DNA of 64,000 nucleotides. It comes from Ifrita kowaldi. Lineage: Eukaryota > Chordata > Aves > Passeriformes > Cinclosomatidae. Where the stretch lies: the NCBI GenBank assembly GCA_013398055.1, contig VZRS01009615.1:444760-508759 (forward strand). The letters run 5' to 3'. Both the position numbers and the translations under genes were made by a program. Position 1 is the first letter of the stretch. Each line of letters opens with the position of its first letter. Below the pieces are notes generated by a model. The model saw nothing but the letters and a program-made list of their open reading frames with translations, was not told the DNA's origin and did not search any database. Shown here in pieces: positions 1 through 12,200 of the stretch.

Positions 1-3000
1 TCAGTTGCATACAACGTTTGTACATTTACTGTGTTCTGTATGGGTTTTAGGAGCCCAGCATTAAGTGGACTTTGTTCTGTCTCCAATTGTTTCGTTATTA
101 AATAATCCAAGATGTTTGGATTACTTAAGTGTGAGCTAAATGTACCCCAAAGCCTATTTGCACTTGTTTTAATTTTGTGGTTTCAGTTTGTTTTGTTTTT
201 TGGGAATAAAAAATTCAAAGTTGATGCAACAGCAAAATACACTGTACCATTTAAGTTACATAGTTTTCAGGTTCATGTTTTGGTAAAATACTTGGTATTT
301 GTATTAATAATTTACTAGAAGCATTCTGAATCTGACAAATTACATCAAAGCAAAGTTTATATTTAAGGGTTTATTAAATAGTGGAAGTAGTTATCTTAAA
401 TTTTGTTTATGGTTTTGCATGTCTAAATCTTCTAGGCTGGGCACAAAGCTTTGGTATCTGCTCCTCTTTTGCTACAGTTAAATATTAAACACATTTTCCT
501 TATTTGGGATTGTTGTCTGGCTTTTTTTTGTGTGCAGAAGGGGAGAAATCTGCCATGAAGTGTTATGGTATTAGGTGGGTGTCTGTTCACATTGTCCTTT
601 CAAAATGGCAAGATTCATTTATGGATGAGATTCTTGATGGAGTTCATGAAATGAACTAGGTATGTTTTACCAAAAGTCAGGTCATCATCCTCAGGTACTA
701 TCATCCTAAGGTGTTGGGTTAAAAATCATTTAGTCCCAGTCTCTCGAGTGTGGTCCAGCACTGCTGGAGCTGCTGATGTCAAACCCAGCACCAGTGCAGT
801 ACCTATCCATCCTGCTGTTGCCTTCAATGGAAGAGTGATCTAGAAGTGTCATGACATCAGTCATGGGTTGCATTCTTTTTCACTCTGAATTTATCTCTGA
901 GGTATTGTAGTGATTCAGAGGAATGTCTGAAGCTGTGAAGAGCTTTCCTGTTGGAAGAGCAGCCTAGTCCTTAGCTATACCTGCCCTTATACTCACTGTC
1001 AGCTTTAGAAAAGGCAGTCATCAACTTCTGAGAGCCCTACAGTATGACTCTGTTGGAGCAGCTTTCCTTGCATCTTTTTTTCTTTTTATTTGAATCATTT
1101 CTGGAATCACTTGAGAGCTGATTACTGAGGATGTCTACTTCTTTTCTGGGATACATCATCCAAGGGCAACTGCTTTGTGAAAATCTCCTTTCATTTGAGC
1201 TTTCCTCTTCTTGCCTGTTTCAGTACTTCATCTGTCTAATGCTTTCATGCTCGTGGTGTTGGCTGGGACTTTCTTCCCTTTTGAGTATGAAGGAAGGTCT
1301 TGATGTTCATTTGGGAAGCATTACTAATGCCATTTAAAACATTCCCAGATTAGCATGATATTTTTTAAATTCATTGGCCAAGTATAAATATATTTTCTGC
1401 ATACTCACAGAGTGTTCAGACTTTTCTAAAGACCACATAAGCTTCATTGACAAAAGTGGTGACACGCTGGCTACTAGAACCAGCTAGCCATGAGACTACA
1501 TCGTTGCTGCTTTTTTGCCAGTGCATGAGGACCATTTATGGCAGACATCTGCTGCACTTGTTTGTTTGGTTTGGGGTTTTGTTTGTTTTGCTTCGGGGGG
1601 TTGTCTGGTTTTTTTGTTTGTTTCTGTTTTGTTTAGTAATGGACAATTTTTATTTCTCCTGGGAAATAGAAGACAGTTCAGAAGAAGGTTCTGATTTGCT
1701 TTTGCTCAAATATATATGTATAGGAGAGTTATGTGTTCTTCAGAAGCATCCAGAAGAGTGGAAGGAACATTACAGTATTTTTATTATTATTAATAATAAT
1801 TTTTAATAATAATAGCAATAAAATAATTTTTAAAAATCTGAAAAACAGTCCATCACTGTCAGTTTGAGAAGATACTGTTTTACATACTGTGCACGATACA
1901 CACCAGTTGTTGGTGTCAGTAGAGGATACAGCTGACTCTTCAGCATGGCATTTCTGCGAGGCATTTGCATCGAAAGAAGGCAGCTCATCAAAATCATCCT
2001 GAGGAGTTGTGTCTTTTTTGCAGGTTTTGTTTTTCTCAGCTCTTTGGCTGAGGAGGAATATGATTATAGGTAATGTAAGAATCAGCTGAATCAAACGTGC
2101 TTGTTTTCTAATCCATTGTCTTTTCTTACCCACAGTCTCACTTACCAAGATACTTAGGTAGTATGTGTTGAACCTTTCCACATGCAGATATATTAATAAC
2201 CATCCCTCTTGTTTTTGCCTCAGTTGTGTAAAAGCTTGTTTGGAGTCAGTGCTGGTTTATGCAGTTCCCAGCTCTGGCTGCTCTCTCCCTGTGCTGCCCC
2301 TTCAGCTGGCTGGTGTAGGTTGTGGGGACTCCGGATGAGCTGTAAGGAAACTTACCTGGGTTAAAATAATTTTTTTTTGCGTAAGTTCCTTTGTAACTTG
2401 GGTGAATTGTGTGATCTGGTTCATGTGTACTTTCACAATTGTAACTGAGCACTTGGAAGGAAGGTACCAGAGTAGGAGTGAGGGAGAGGAGATGGGATCT
2501 ACTTAAGCCACTGCTTCTTCTGAAGGAATTGAACATGGAAATGTGCCTTGAAAAATGGAGGTGGTAAGTCTGGGCATCAGTCAGTTGCTTGGTCATTTGA
2601 AAGCACTGCTATATGGATATTTTGGTTTTCTTACAGGTGTTAATTTGACATTGCAGTCCCAAAGTGTGTGGAAAAGGTTTCATTTTCTGCTAGGAACGTT
2701 GTGCTGATGAGGCGATGCATTTCTGCAGGCATACTGTTGTTTTGTATTTTAGTTATTGTTTCAATCAGATTTCCAGCTGCCAGTATAAGATCTAATGATC
2801 TAAAATGCTGTATCATAGCCCAAGAAACTTTTATTCCCATTTTTCTTCATTTATTATGTAGGAATATCACTTGCTGTCCTCCAGCCCCCTTAAAGACTAG
2901 CTCCTTGGGAAAATATTCACCTTTCTCTTATGTAAGGAACATTGTTCAGAAAATAAAAACTCAAAGTATTTATCACACTTGTAGTTTTCTGCATCTATAT

Positions 3001-3276
3001 AAAAATGAAATATGAGGGCATAGGCATATAAATTATTTGTAAAGTGATCTATTTTATAAAGTGATCTTTCTTTGCCCTGTATTATCTGGAATATTCCACA
3101 GACAAAGTTCCATTGTCTGTGGAATTTTGTTTGGCTTAGACATGTGAGAATTTGTGCTTGTTCGCTTGCTCTCTGTCTTTCTCTTTTTTATTTATGCATG
3201 ATGGACAGTACTGATTTGTAATTATGCCATATCCATATTATATTAGCAGATATATTGACTGGTCTATTATTTTCAG
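1..3276. other. AT-rich non-coding sequence upstream of first seen FRA10AC1 coding exon
   Basis: No recognisable coding exon, CpG island or RNA gene is seen here. The first FRA10AC1 exon in the window opens in frame without a Met, so the start codon lies in an exon further upstream; this stretch is therefore most likely intronic. It holds a G/T-rich run near 1560-1640 and an ATT-repeat palindrome at 1783-1800. The open frames here are short and end in low-complexity sequence. The next gene to the left in mammals is LGI1, and no LGI1 exon is visible. Confidence 0.6.
1783..1822. repeat. ATT/AAT microsatellite with perfect palindrome
   Basis: A run of ATT units turns into AAT units at 1791/1792, giving an 18-bp perfect palindrome (1783-1800). 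It is followed by TTTTT and more AAT units. This is simple-sequence DNA and could extrude as a hairpin. It also accounts for the Leu/Ile/Asn runs in an otherwise unrecognised minus-strand open frame. Confidence 0.85.
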
Positions 3277-6200
3277 GCACGTGGCCATGGAGGCTATGAT
3301 TCTGATTTTAGTGATGAGGAGAGTGGAGAGAAGTCTCTGCAAAAGACTAAAAGGTAATGTAGTGCAGAATTAACACTTTGCAATATGTATTTTATACAAA
3401 TGGCCTCTTAGTGTGCATAGAAGACGATGCGGTTGTATGTAAGGTCTGAGGTTGAAATGGTTTTTGAAAAAATCAATCTCTTTGATTTCTGCATCTCCTC
3501 ACCTCCAGCTTGCCAAAGCTTGTCATCTCCTAGAGGCAGCTGATTAAGATCTGTTCTGCCATCTCCATCTGCTGCATATTTGCCCCTCAATTCTTGGAGC
3601 AGAGTGTTTTGTTTTTCCAAGCATTAGTATCCACTGCTGGGTTTTGGCAGCACTGTTCACATCACCGTGATCCATCAGAACAAATGGAACTGCTAGGAGA
3701 GCAAGACAAAACAGGCCAAGTGGTAGCAGGCTTTGTAGATAGAAATCACATAGAGATATAAAGTGGATAACTGATGCTACTTCTTTATTATTTAATTTGT
3801 GAAGAGACCTGGGAATTGGTAAATTGTGTTGTGATCAATCCTTGAAATGTACCTGGACATCTCTTATTTGAGATGACCTTGGCCAATACTTGCAATGGTT
3901 TGCACAGTTAGTGACCTGGAATTTTGTAGTCTGATCTTACTGTATGGTAACGATTAGTATTTATTTATGTATTTATTTTGCTTTTCTATTTTAATTCCTT
4001 GACACTTTCTGCACCATACTTAACATTTGGCCTACATTTGGCATATGCTTTTCTTACTTTTTCCTGTCTCTCCCTTGCTCTTTTATTAGACTGTATTTAA
4101 GAGGACTTTCTGGAAACTTTCCTAGGACTCTTGCATATTTTTCCTTTAAAGAAGAATCGAAATAATGAGTTTTGTAGTGTCTGATTGCATTCTGGGAGAA
4201 AAAAAAATCATGTTTTGATCTTTGGAATAGTAGCCATTGTGCCATTTCATTTATTTTATAAATATAGCTGTTCTCCGTTAAAATAGTGACTGGTTTTGTT
4301 CAGATTTCATTTTATTTAAATGCCATTGCACATTCTACCATTCCACTTTCTAGGTGGAATATTAACTAACCATCAGGAGCCTTTCAAAAATACCGTCATT
4401 ATCCTTGTTCTGGCACACCACTGCTGATTCCCAGTAGGGCTCTTATGTGGGTTCCTTTTCTTGCTCTATCATGGTATTTATGTTCACTGTAAGGAAAATA
4501 GCAGTCTTAAATTCTCTCCAAATTGCTGTTTTATAGAGCCTCCTTATGGGAATTTTGTGCTTTTGAGTAAATGATACCCTTAGTTTCTCGAGTCCTATAT
4601 TCCATGGCTAGAAACAAATTCCCTGGCTTGCTTTCTTCAGGTTTCTGATTTCCATTCTTTCTGCCCGCTGATAATTATGGAAAAATCTCTTCTTCACCTA
4701 AGTTCATGAATGAAATTAATTAAATATACCTTTTACTAGCTAAAATGTATATCTTCAACTTTTTATTGTTGTTGAACTCTAAAAGTAATTTTAGCTGCCT
4801 ACTGACAAGTAAGGTTCACAACATGGTAATTGACTTTTAAATTTGTGATTCCTGTGATTGCACTACAAGAGGCAGAACTGTTTAATGAGGTGTTGAGACA
4901 TTGGTATGAAAGGGTGGAACAGGGTTACTGCCAGTCACTCTCATTCAGTGAATGCACTGTCCTTCCTGTTCCTATTTTGCTGTGTAGCTGAGATTTGTAA
5001 AGGACTTTAAATGTCAGAGTGAAACTGAGGAATCTTCCAGGTTTTTTCATTGTGGTTCTATAGTGATAATATTAATAAAAACAAATATTGCAAATTGCTG
5101 TTTTAAGCAATTTCCTCTATATGCCTACTGGAAGCAAATGCCTTTCTGATTTGGTTCTGCAAATGAGGTGAAGTCCAAGCTGACTTTGGTTCTGAAGCTT
5201 CATTTTATTCTTTTAGAAAATAGCAATATAACAGTTTTTGTTGCTCAAGATAGTGCAAAGTTTGGCATATGAAAATTTTATTGCTTATGAAAAGTTTTCA
5301 ACTAACTTTTCTACCTTTTTCCCACCTACTTTTAGGATAGAGGAAGATGCCCTTCTGATAAAGCCATTCCAGAAAGCAAAACAAGGCAGTGTGGTTCACA
5401 GGCAATTTGCAGCTGAAGAACGTGATAGGTATCTTTTACATACTGCTTTTGTGAAACATTTTCCTCCTAATGGAAAGACACTATTCACTGAAACATGTTT
5501 GTTATTAACAGGGAAGAAGCAAGAAAAAGAAGATTTCACTTGATATCGATGGATGCTGTATCCTTCTGTTTCATTTTTCAAGTTTGAAGATGGAGCACAG
5601 GTTATCCATTATGGTAAAATACTGGGATTTCTCAGTTAACACATCAGGTGACAGTGCAGCACCAGATATTGAGTCATTCTTCAGAGGAACTTCTTCTGCT
5701 GTTGAGATAAAAGTTAATTGAAAACTTTTCTAAGAAGCCATATAAAAAGTTTTTATTTGTGAAGACACTTTCTGAATAAGTTATTACACATTCTGCTCAA
5801 GTTATGGTACAAAATGTGTTTCAAATTATGTTTCTGAGGCCAGAATGTTCTAAGAAGCATTTAATATTTTTCCATTATTTTCATTTCCAAACCAAATCAT
5901 ACAACTTCTATTTGTATGTTGCTGGTAAAAATGTAATAAATTATTCCATTTTAGTAGCCAGACTGTTTTTATAATAGAAAAGCACAAACCTGTTTTAAAC
6001 CAAAACTGCACTACAAAGAAGCTGTTGTTTAAATCACAGCTGAAAAAATGAACCAAGTTTCTGTGTATATGCATACAGAGCATCTTTGATAAAGAAAGAC
6101 AGTTTTATAAGTGATGGATGAGTTTTTAAAGATGGAATTGCCTTGAATTCCTGTATTTGGAAATTAGCTTCTATGAGAGGTTATTAAGTAAAAGTTGCTA

Positions 6201-9200
6201 TTTGGGTTGCATTAATTCCACTCCTTTTTTTTTTTAAAATTACTGAACTGTTTGTGAGAAGAAAAGTCTTTCTCTTAATAAAAATATTTTGGTTGGGTTT
6301 TTTTTTAGTTTTAAGCTATGGTAAAAGGAAATAAGTTCTGAAAGAATCCTTAATTGCTTTATTCAGTATGAAAGACATAAAAAGTTTGTGCATGACTACA
6401 TTTTATACTATGGCGGCAAAATAGAGGATTTCCGACGATCTGGGTGAGAACCATTAGCAAACTTTCCCCTCCTGACCCCAAGGTCCCCTGTTATGTAAAG
6501 GTGATAAATATATATTACAGCTTTGGGGGCAGAGATGATGTAACTGTGCATCAAATTACTAATTGTTTTGGTCACAAATGGTAACTACAGTAATTGGCAA
6601 TACCCAAACACAAAACTGCCTTGTTTCATTTTGTTTTCATATTTTTAGAGAAGAACTTACCATGAGCTGAATTATTCTTGTTATCTAAAAAGAAAGATGA
6701 CAGGTGATCGTTAATGGAGGGTACATTGAGAAATATCTGTCAGTACCTTCAAAATAACGGTCTGAAATACTTCTGAAATGTGCAGAATTGCTATCCATTG
6801 TCCAGAATAATGATAACTTCTTTAGAGCTATCTGTAACTGCCTTTTAACATCACTGTTTTCAACAAAGAGTATAAAAAGTGTTTTCAGACAGGGTCAAGT
6901 CATCCACAATTTCAGTGGCTGTTTTCCACCATGAGTTTTTTTATTTGGGAACAAGTATGCCAGGGAATACATTTTTGATAGTTTTATTTCATAGCTGTGT
7001 ATTCCTTTATGCTGTGAGGTGGAGATCAGAACTGTAAAATGTTGATGCTTACCAAATTATTATTTGATGGATTTTCATTTTAATGTTACATTATATTAAG
7101 AAAAGGTGTGTCCTTTTATAGAGCAAATGACAAGACGGATCTTGATGTTATTAGAGAAAACCATAGATTCCTGTGGAATGAAGAAGATGAAGCAGACATG
7201 AATTGGTACCTGAAACTATTATAGGATATGTTATTTTTTAGATCACTTGTACTAAACTTGTTGTTTCCCCTACTAATTAAGAATTACTGTGCATACTTAG
7301 TGATCATTCTTTGATCTTCGATGCATTTGAAAATGAAAGATCATTAGGTCTTTCATATTGTAGTATTGCTCAAATGCCAAAAGGAATTGATGACAGAAAG
7401 AACTAATAAATAATAGTGATTCTCTGATATCCAAATGATTGTTCAAAAACTCTGAAGAAAGCAGAGTTTGAAAAAATACTGTTTAGTATGTACCATGGAT
7501 TTATTTTATTTTTATGGAAATTACTCCTTAATTTAATGAGTGTGTATCTGCTGCATTTCTAGGTCTACAACTTATGTTCTTTTAATGAAACAACTTGTCT
7601 TTGTCTTGCTAATGTCATTACAATATAAAGTGAAATGTGTTGTCTCCTACATTTAATAAAAAATAATACTTTTTGTTTTAGGGAGAAGAGGCTTGCAAAG
7701 AAATATTATGATAAGTTGTACAAAGAATACTGTATAGCAGATCTCACCAGATACAAAGAGAATAAGGTATCTTTCATTAGTGTAAATCATCTTGGTTTTT
7801 GAAGTATACCCTTTTTAAAAATTGCCTTATGATTGTGGATATGTTGTAAAACCAGAATGTTAGTACCCCTCCTGTAGAAAGGGAGTTGTGAGAATTTGTC
7901 AAGTTACTTAATAAGCAGCAGCAGTTTGAATCCAAGCATTGTTACTGCTCAAAAATGTGCTTCTGTGAGAATAGGAACATTTCTGTCAGATGATGTTTTA
8001 TGAAGAGGTACATTGTGTGTGAAAGGCAGAAAATGCAAAGGGGTTAAAGAAAGAAGGCTAGAGAGGTTGCTTGGAGAGGAGCAGTCGATGAAGCCTAAAA
8101 ACCCATGGAATGTTACTCTTAAAAAAAAGCCTGAAAGAGTTTTGTACTTGAATGCTGGCAGAAACAATATTGGAAAAGTCTATTCTACAGCAGCATCTTT
8201 TGCTGGTTGTTCTTTTCTGTTTGTGGAAACAGGATTTGTATGTGCCTTGTAAATAAATAGAATTTCTTAAGAGAAACAACCCAATTCCAGCACCAGGTTT
8301 TCTTCTTAAGCGGAACAGCCTTTTTTTTTTCTGAGTTTTTGGCTGACTAACTTCTCAGTAGAAGAGTATACACTGATTTTCTATTGTGATTTTCCAAAGA
8401 CTGATGCTGAACTCAGATGTGTCCTGGTGTTTTTAGCACGTGATAACCCAGCCTATATAGTTCTTTTAGACTATTTATGGTATTGAAAATTACATTTGCT
8501 GGTAAATATTTGCAAGGACTAGGCTTAGCTCTATTAGGAAGAAAAGATGACAGTCATCTAAAGACAATTGGGACAGTAAAATGCAAAAATTTAATTAGAA
8601 TTAGCAAAAACTGAAATGCTGAAGATGCCTTCCCTCCTTCTTTTGAGTAAATTTGATTTTATTTTTCTATAGCTACTTCTTATTCCTCAATGTCCTCTCC
8701 ATCCCCCCAGCTGATTTCCCTTGAGCATGCTTACAGATTTTGTTTCTCTCGCTACTGTGCCAAGTTTCCATATGTTTGCTGTCTTTTGTGGGAAACTGTT
8801 CTGCCCCAGATTCTTTTTTTTTTCTTTTTGTGTTGTGTTGTGTGAACAGTATTTCCCTGTCAGACTTCAAGTGTCTCTGTCCTAACTTTGAGGTCACTCT
8901 CAGTTCCCATTTATGCTCCTAAGTCATTACCTATATTTTTGGAATTGCCATGTCAGCATAGCTGCTGTGTCATGCAATTTGTAAAATATTTATGCTTTCT
9001 TTTCTCAAATACATTCTGATCATATGAAAGTTCTTTCTTAGATATTCTTAGAAAAACAGAAAAAAATATGAGATTTTTCTCAATGACTGATATATCCATG
9101 CCCATGTTTGGTACAGAAGGATTTCAAAGCAGACTTTTTTCTTGGAAGTCTTAAATAAGCTGCTCATCCCCTTCATACCGATGGAATACAGTCTGTGCTT

Positions 9201-12200
9201 TCAGATTTTTCCTGCCTTAATTTTTTTTCTGAATTTCCAGAAACTAGAAGTTGGATATCTTTAGCCCCCCCACCTTCTGTTTTGCAGTGCTGGTGCTATG
9301 AGAGGTGCAGGGTAGATAATAAGCTTCTCAGCTAGTCAGCCTTTTGCTTGATAGTTGTTGATGCTTTACATGTTGATGCTTCATCTTGATATAAGAAAGA
9401 AATTTTTTATAGTGAGAACATTCCGTCGCTGGAACAACCTCCCCAGTGGCACAGTGGAATCCCGATTGCTGGAGGTTTTTCAGATGCAGTTGCCCAGGGT
9501 GATAGATAATCTCATCTGGGCTCCCTTCCCCAGGGAAGGTTGTACCTGGTGGTCTGTTGAGGTGCCTTCCAACCTGGGCTGCTCTTTGATTCTATGATTC
9601 TATAGCGTGCTAGTTGGAGTCAAAGCGAAGTTGGAGGTCAGTTTTCTGTGATGTTTTAAATATATGTATTGCACAGATTGAGACTTGCACATATGTGCTC
9701 ATCTGTGTTTTCGCAGCTGTAATTGTTCTGCTCCTAGCCAAAATCTTCTAGTCAGGTAATTTTTCTAAAGATCTCAGCATAGAGATTGTAGCTCAGAGCT
9801 CTTTAGGAACTTTTCTTCTGAAGTAAGCCACTGTTTTGTGAAGGACCGGATAAATGGTAAGGAGCAGTTTCATGGGAGAGTCTCTTTTGAGAATCCCAAA
9901 AATAAGCAGAACCACCTTCTCAAAGACCAAAGCTCAGAAGAAAACAGTAAGAAGCCCCGAGACATACGAACCTGAAAGGCCACAGCCACATTCCAGTTCT
10001 GGTCCAGACTCACACACACGGCTATGCAGACACACACACGGCTATGCAGACACACACACACGCACACACACACGGCTGGGACTCCCCTGCTCTTCTCCCT
10101 AGAGATTCACAGGTGCTCTCACACCCAGAGCTGGAGTCCTACTCATCCTCCTTGCTCCCAGGCCACTTAACCTGCTGACCACCAGTCTGGTTTGGTCTTC
10201 ACTGGTGTTTCCTTTAATCGGAAATGCCAGTGCGAACCTCTGGTGTGACGCTGCGTAGAGACAGTGGAAGAGTGTTCTGACAGCTCTTGCTTGTGATGGG
10301 TCTGTTACTCCTTACATTTTCCCTAGATAAGAATTTTCTAGGTCAAGGTTGTCTTTGAACCTTGAACAGTGCATCTTGTCTGCAAACTTTGAGGCTGATA
10401 AATGGCTGTATTGTCAGATAGTTCAGTTCTATTGTCAGCTTTGCAGTGCAGCACAGGAGGGTGTTCTGCATTTAAGTTTTATTTGGTATGCATTGGACTG
10501 GAAATGTTACCTTTGTTGTCTTATTTTCCTAGAGAATTTCTTATTTGCTGTCTCTGTACTTTGTTTTGTAGCTTAACAGATTGGAAGTGTCTCCTATTTG
10601 CTCAGAAATGAAATCTGTTTGACACCTGGTCAATAAATAAAATAAATTTTATTCTTTTGTTTTTATTTCCAGATTTCTAGGCCAACTTTTCTTCCACTTG
10701 GAAATGTTAATATGTTTGCTTTTGTAATTGTTTTTCAGCATGAGGACTTTCTGTGAAAATAAAAATATTCGAAGTATTTGTATAAATAAAATACCATTCT
10801 GGTGAGCAGAGGCAGAGATATTTTTAATTAAAAGAGAAAAAAAATTTTTTTCTTGACCAGAATTAAATGGATGAGCCACGTGCAGGACATCAATCAACTG
10901 AAATTATTCCTTACAGTGCTTAATATGTTGACTATTCACAACTCAATTTTGGTTCTTATCTTAACAGTTTGGATTCAGATGGCGACATGAGAAAGAAGTA
11001 ATTTCAGGAAAAGGTAATGCTGTCTTTCATTTTATATTACATTTCTTCTTGATGCTTCTCTTGCTGCTTTTTGACATAATTTTGTAAGATAATATTTGAA
11101 AGTACTGGTAAGTTTATCAGTACAGGTAAGTTCATCAGGTAAGTTTATAACGTACAATAAATTGACTTGTCTTCCAGCTTTGCTGTTTTATGCCACATAG
11201 GTTTAGATTGCACACTGATCGGCACATATTACAATTAAAGGAGCATATAGTTTATTTTCACAAGGTCAGTTTCGTAATGAACACCACCATAATGCATTTG
11301 GTGTAGATGTAGAATTTAATGGATGCGCTTTTTAGCTGCTTTTTTCCAGTAGTTTTGCTGCCTCATTAGCCTTTGATACCTGTAATTGAAATCTCTCAGC
11401 AGTCTTCCTCAGGAACTAATTTATTGATTAACAGTTTCTACAGTGCTGCTTTGCAAAACGTTAACTTTTTAATTGAAGTTTCTTCTGTGGTACCTATTTT
11501 AGGCTAAATTGGTTTTGAAAGCTTCAGTAGGAACGGTTTTCATGTCTCCCAATCATGTCTCTAAATCAGTAGCTTAATTCTGGGTGTGAAGTCTTACCAG
11601 TGTGTTACTGGGACTTTGCACAGTGGTCCCTGTTCCATGGCTGATGTGCTTGGGCTTCTTCAACTTGCTGAACAAGCGAGAAAATGAGGTGAATGAGGTA
11701 TTGCTGTTCCTGGGGGTGGGTCGCCATACGTGTGTGGTTATCAGAAATCATGGAGACACATGCCAGAAAATTGCATGGAGTTGTACTGTTGATCAGTATC
11801 ACTCAGTTACAGTTCTATAAACAGCTGTATTCTGTAAACACCTCTATTGTAATATATTTCAAAAAGTTAGAAATGTATTTATGATTTCTAAAAAAATAAG
11901 TATTTCACAGTAGAAAGTGTGAACATTAATGGTGGGGTTTCTTAAACTGTAAAGATTAAAGCCTCTAAAGGTAGTTGTAGTCATATGTTGCATTCAGCAC
12001 TACAGATTATATTAATGGATAGTTACATTTGATACAATTACATGCTTTATTGAATACTTTAACAAGATAATTAAAATTAAATGAGAAGTAAATTATTTTT
12101 ATGACTTTGTGAGGAAAAAAATTTATAGCTTTGTACTTTTAATATGTGATAATCCATATTTTAAAATGTGGGAGAAAGTGCAGAATTACATATTTCAAGC

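Larger units (their letters stand above)
7767..10967 (+). other. FRA10AC1 intron 6
   Basis: This is a 3.2 kb intron with no coding exon. It contains a CR1 3'-end fragment (about 9383-9605) and a CA-rich minisatellite (10010-10077). Its donor GTATCTTTC is one base off the U12 consensus, but no U12 branch motif lies at the right distance from the 3' end. Confidence 0.8.

Noticed and set aside
1729..2181. 150-codon minus-strand open frame with a hydrophobic stretch
   Set aside because: The C-terminal part is translated ATT-repeat DNA, the frame contains donor-like sequences, and the protein resembles nothing I know. It is most likely chance in an intron.
3287..3289. ATG in good context (GCCATGG) as FRA10AC1 start
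   Set aside because: It is out of frame with the conserved GHGGYDSDF reading; using it would give an unrelated peptide.
5429..5511. Second U12 intron in FRA10AC1 (donor GTATCTTTT)
   Set aside because: One mismatch in the donor and no TCCTTRAY branch motif at the right distance; an ordinary short U2 intron fits.
7767..10967. U12-like donor GTATCTTTC of FRA10AC1 intron 6
   Set aside because: The only branch-like sequence (TCTTAAC) abuts the AG, far too close for branching.
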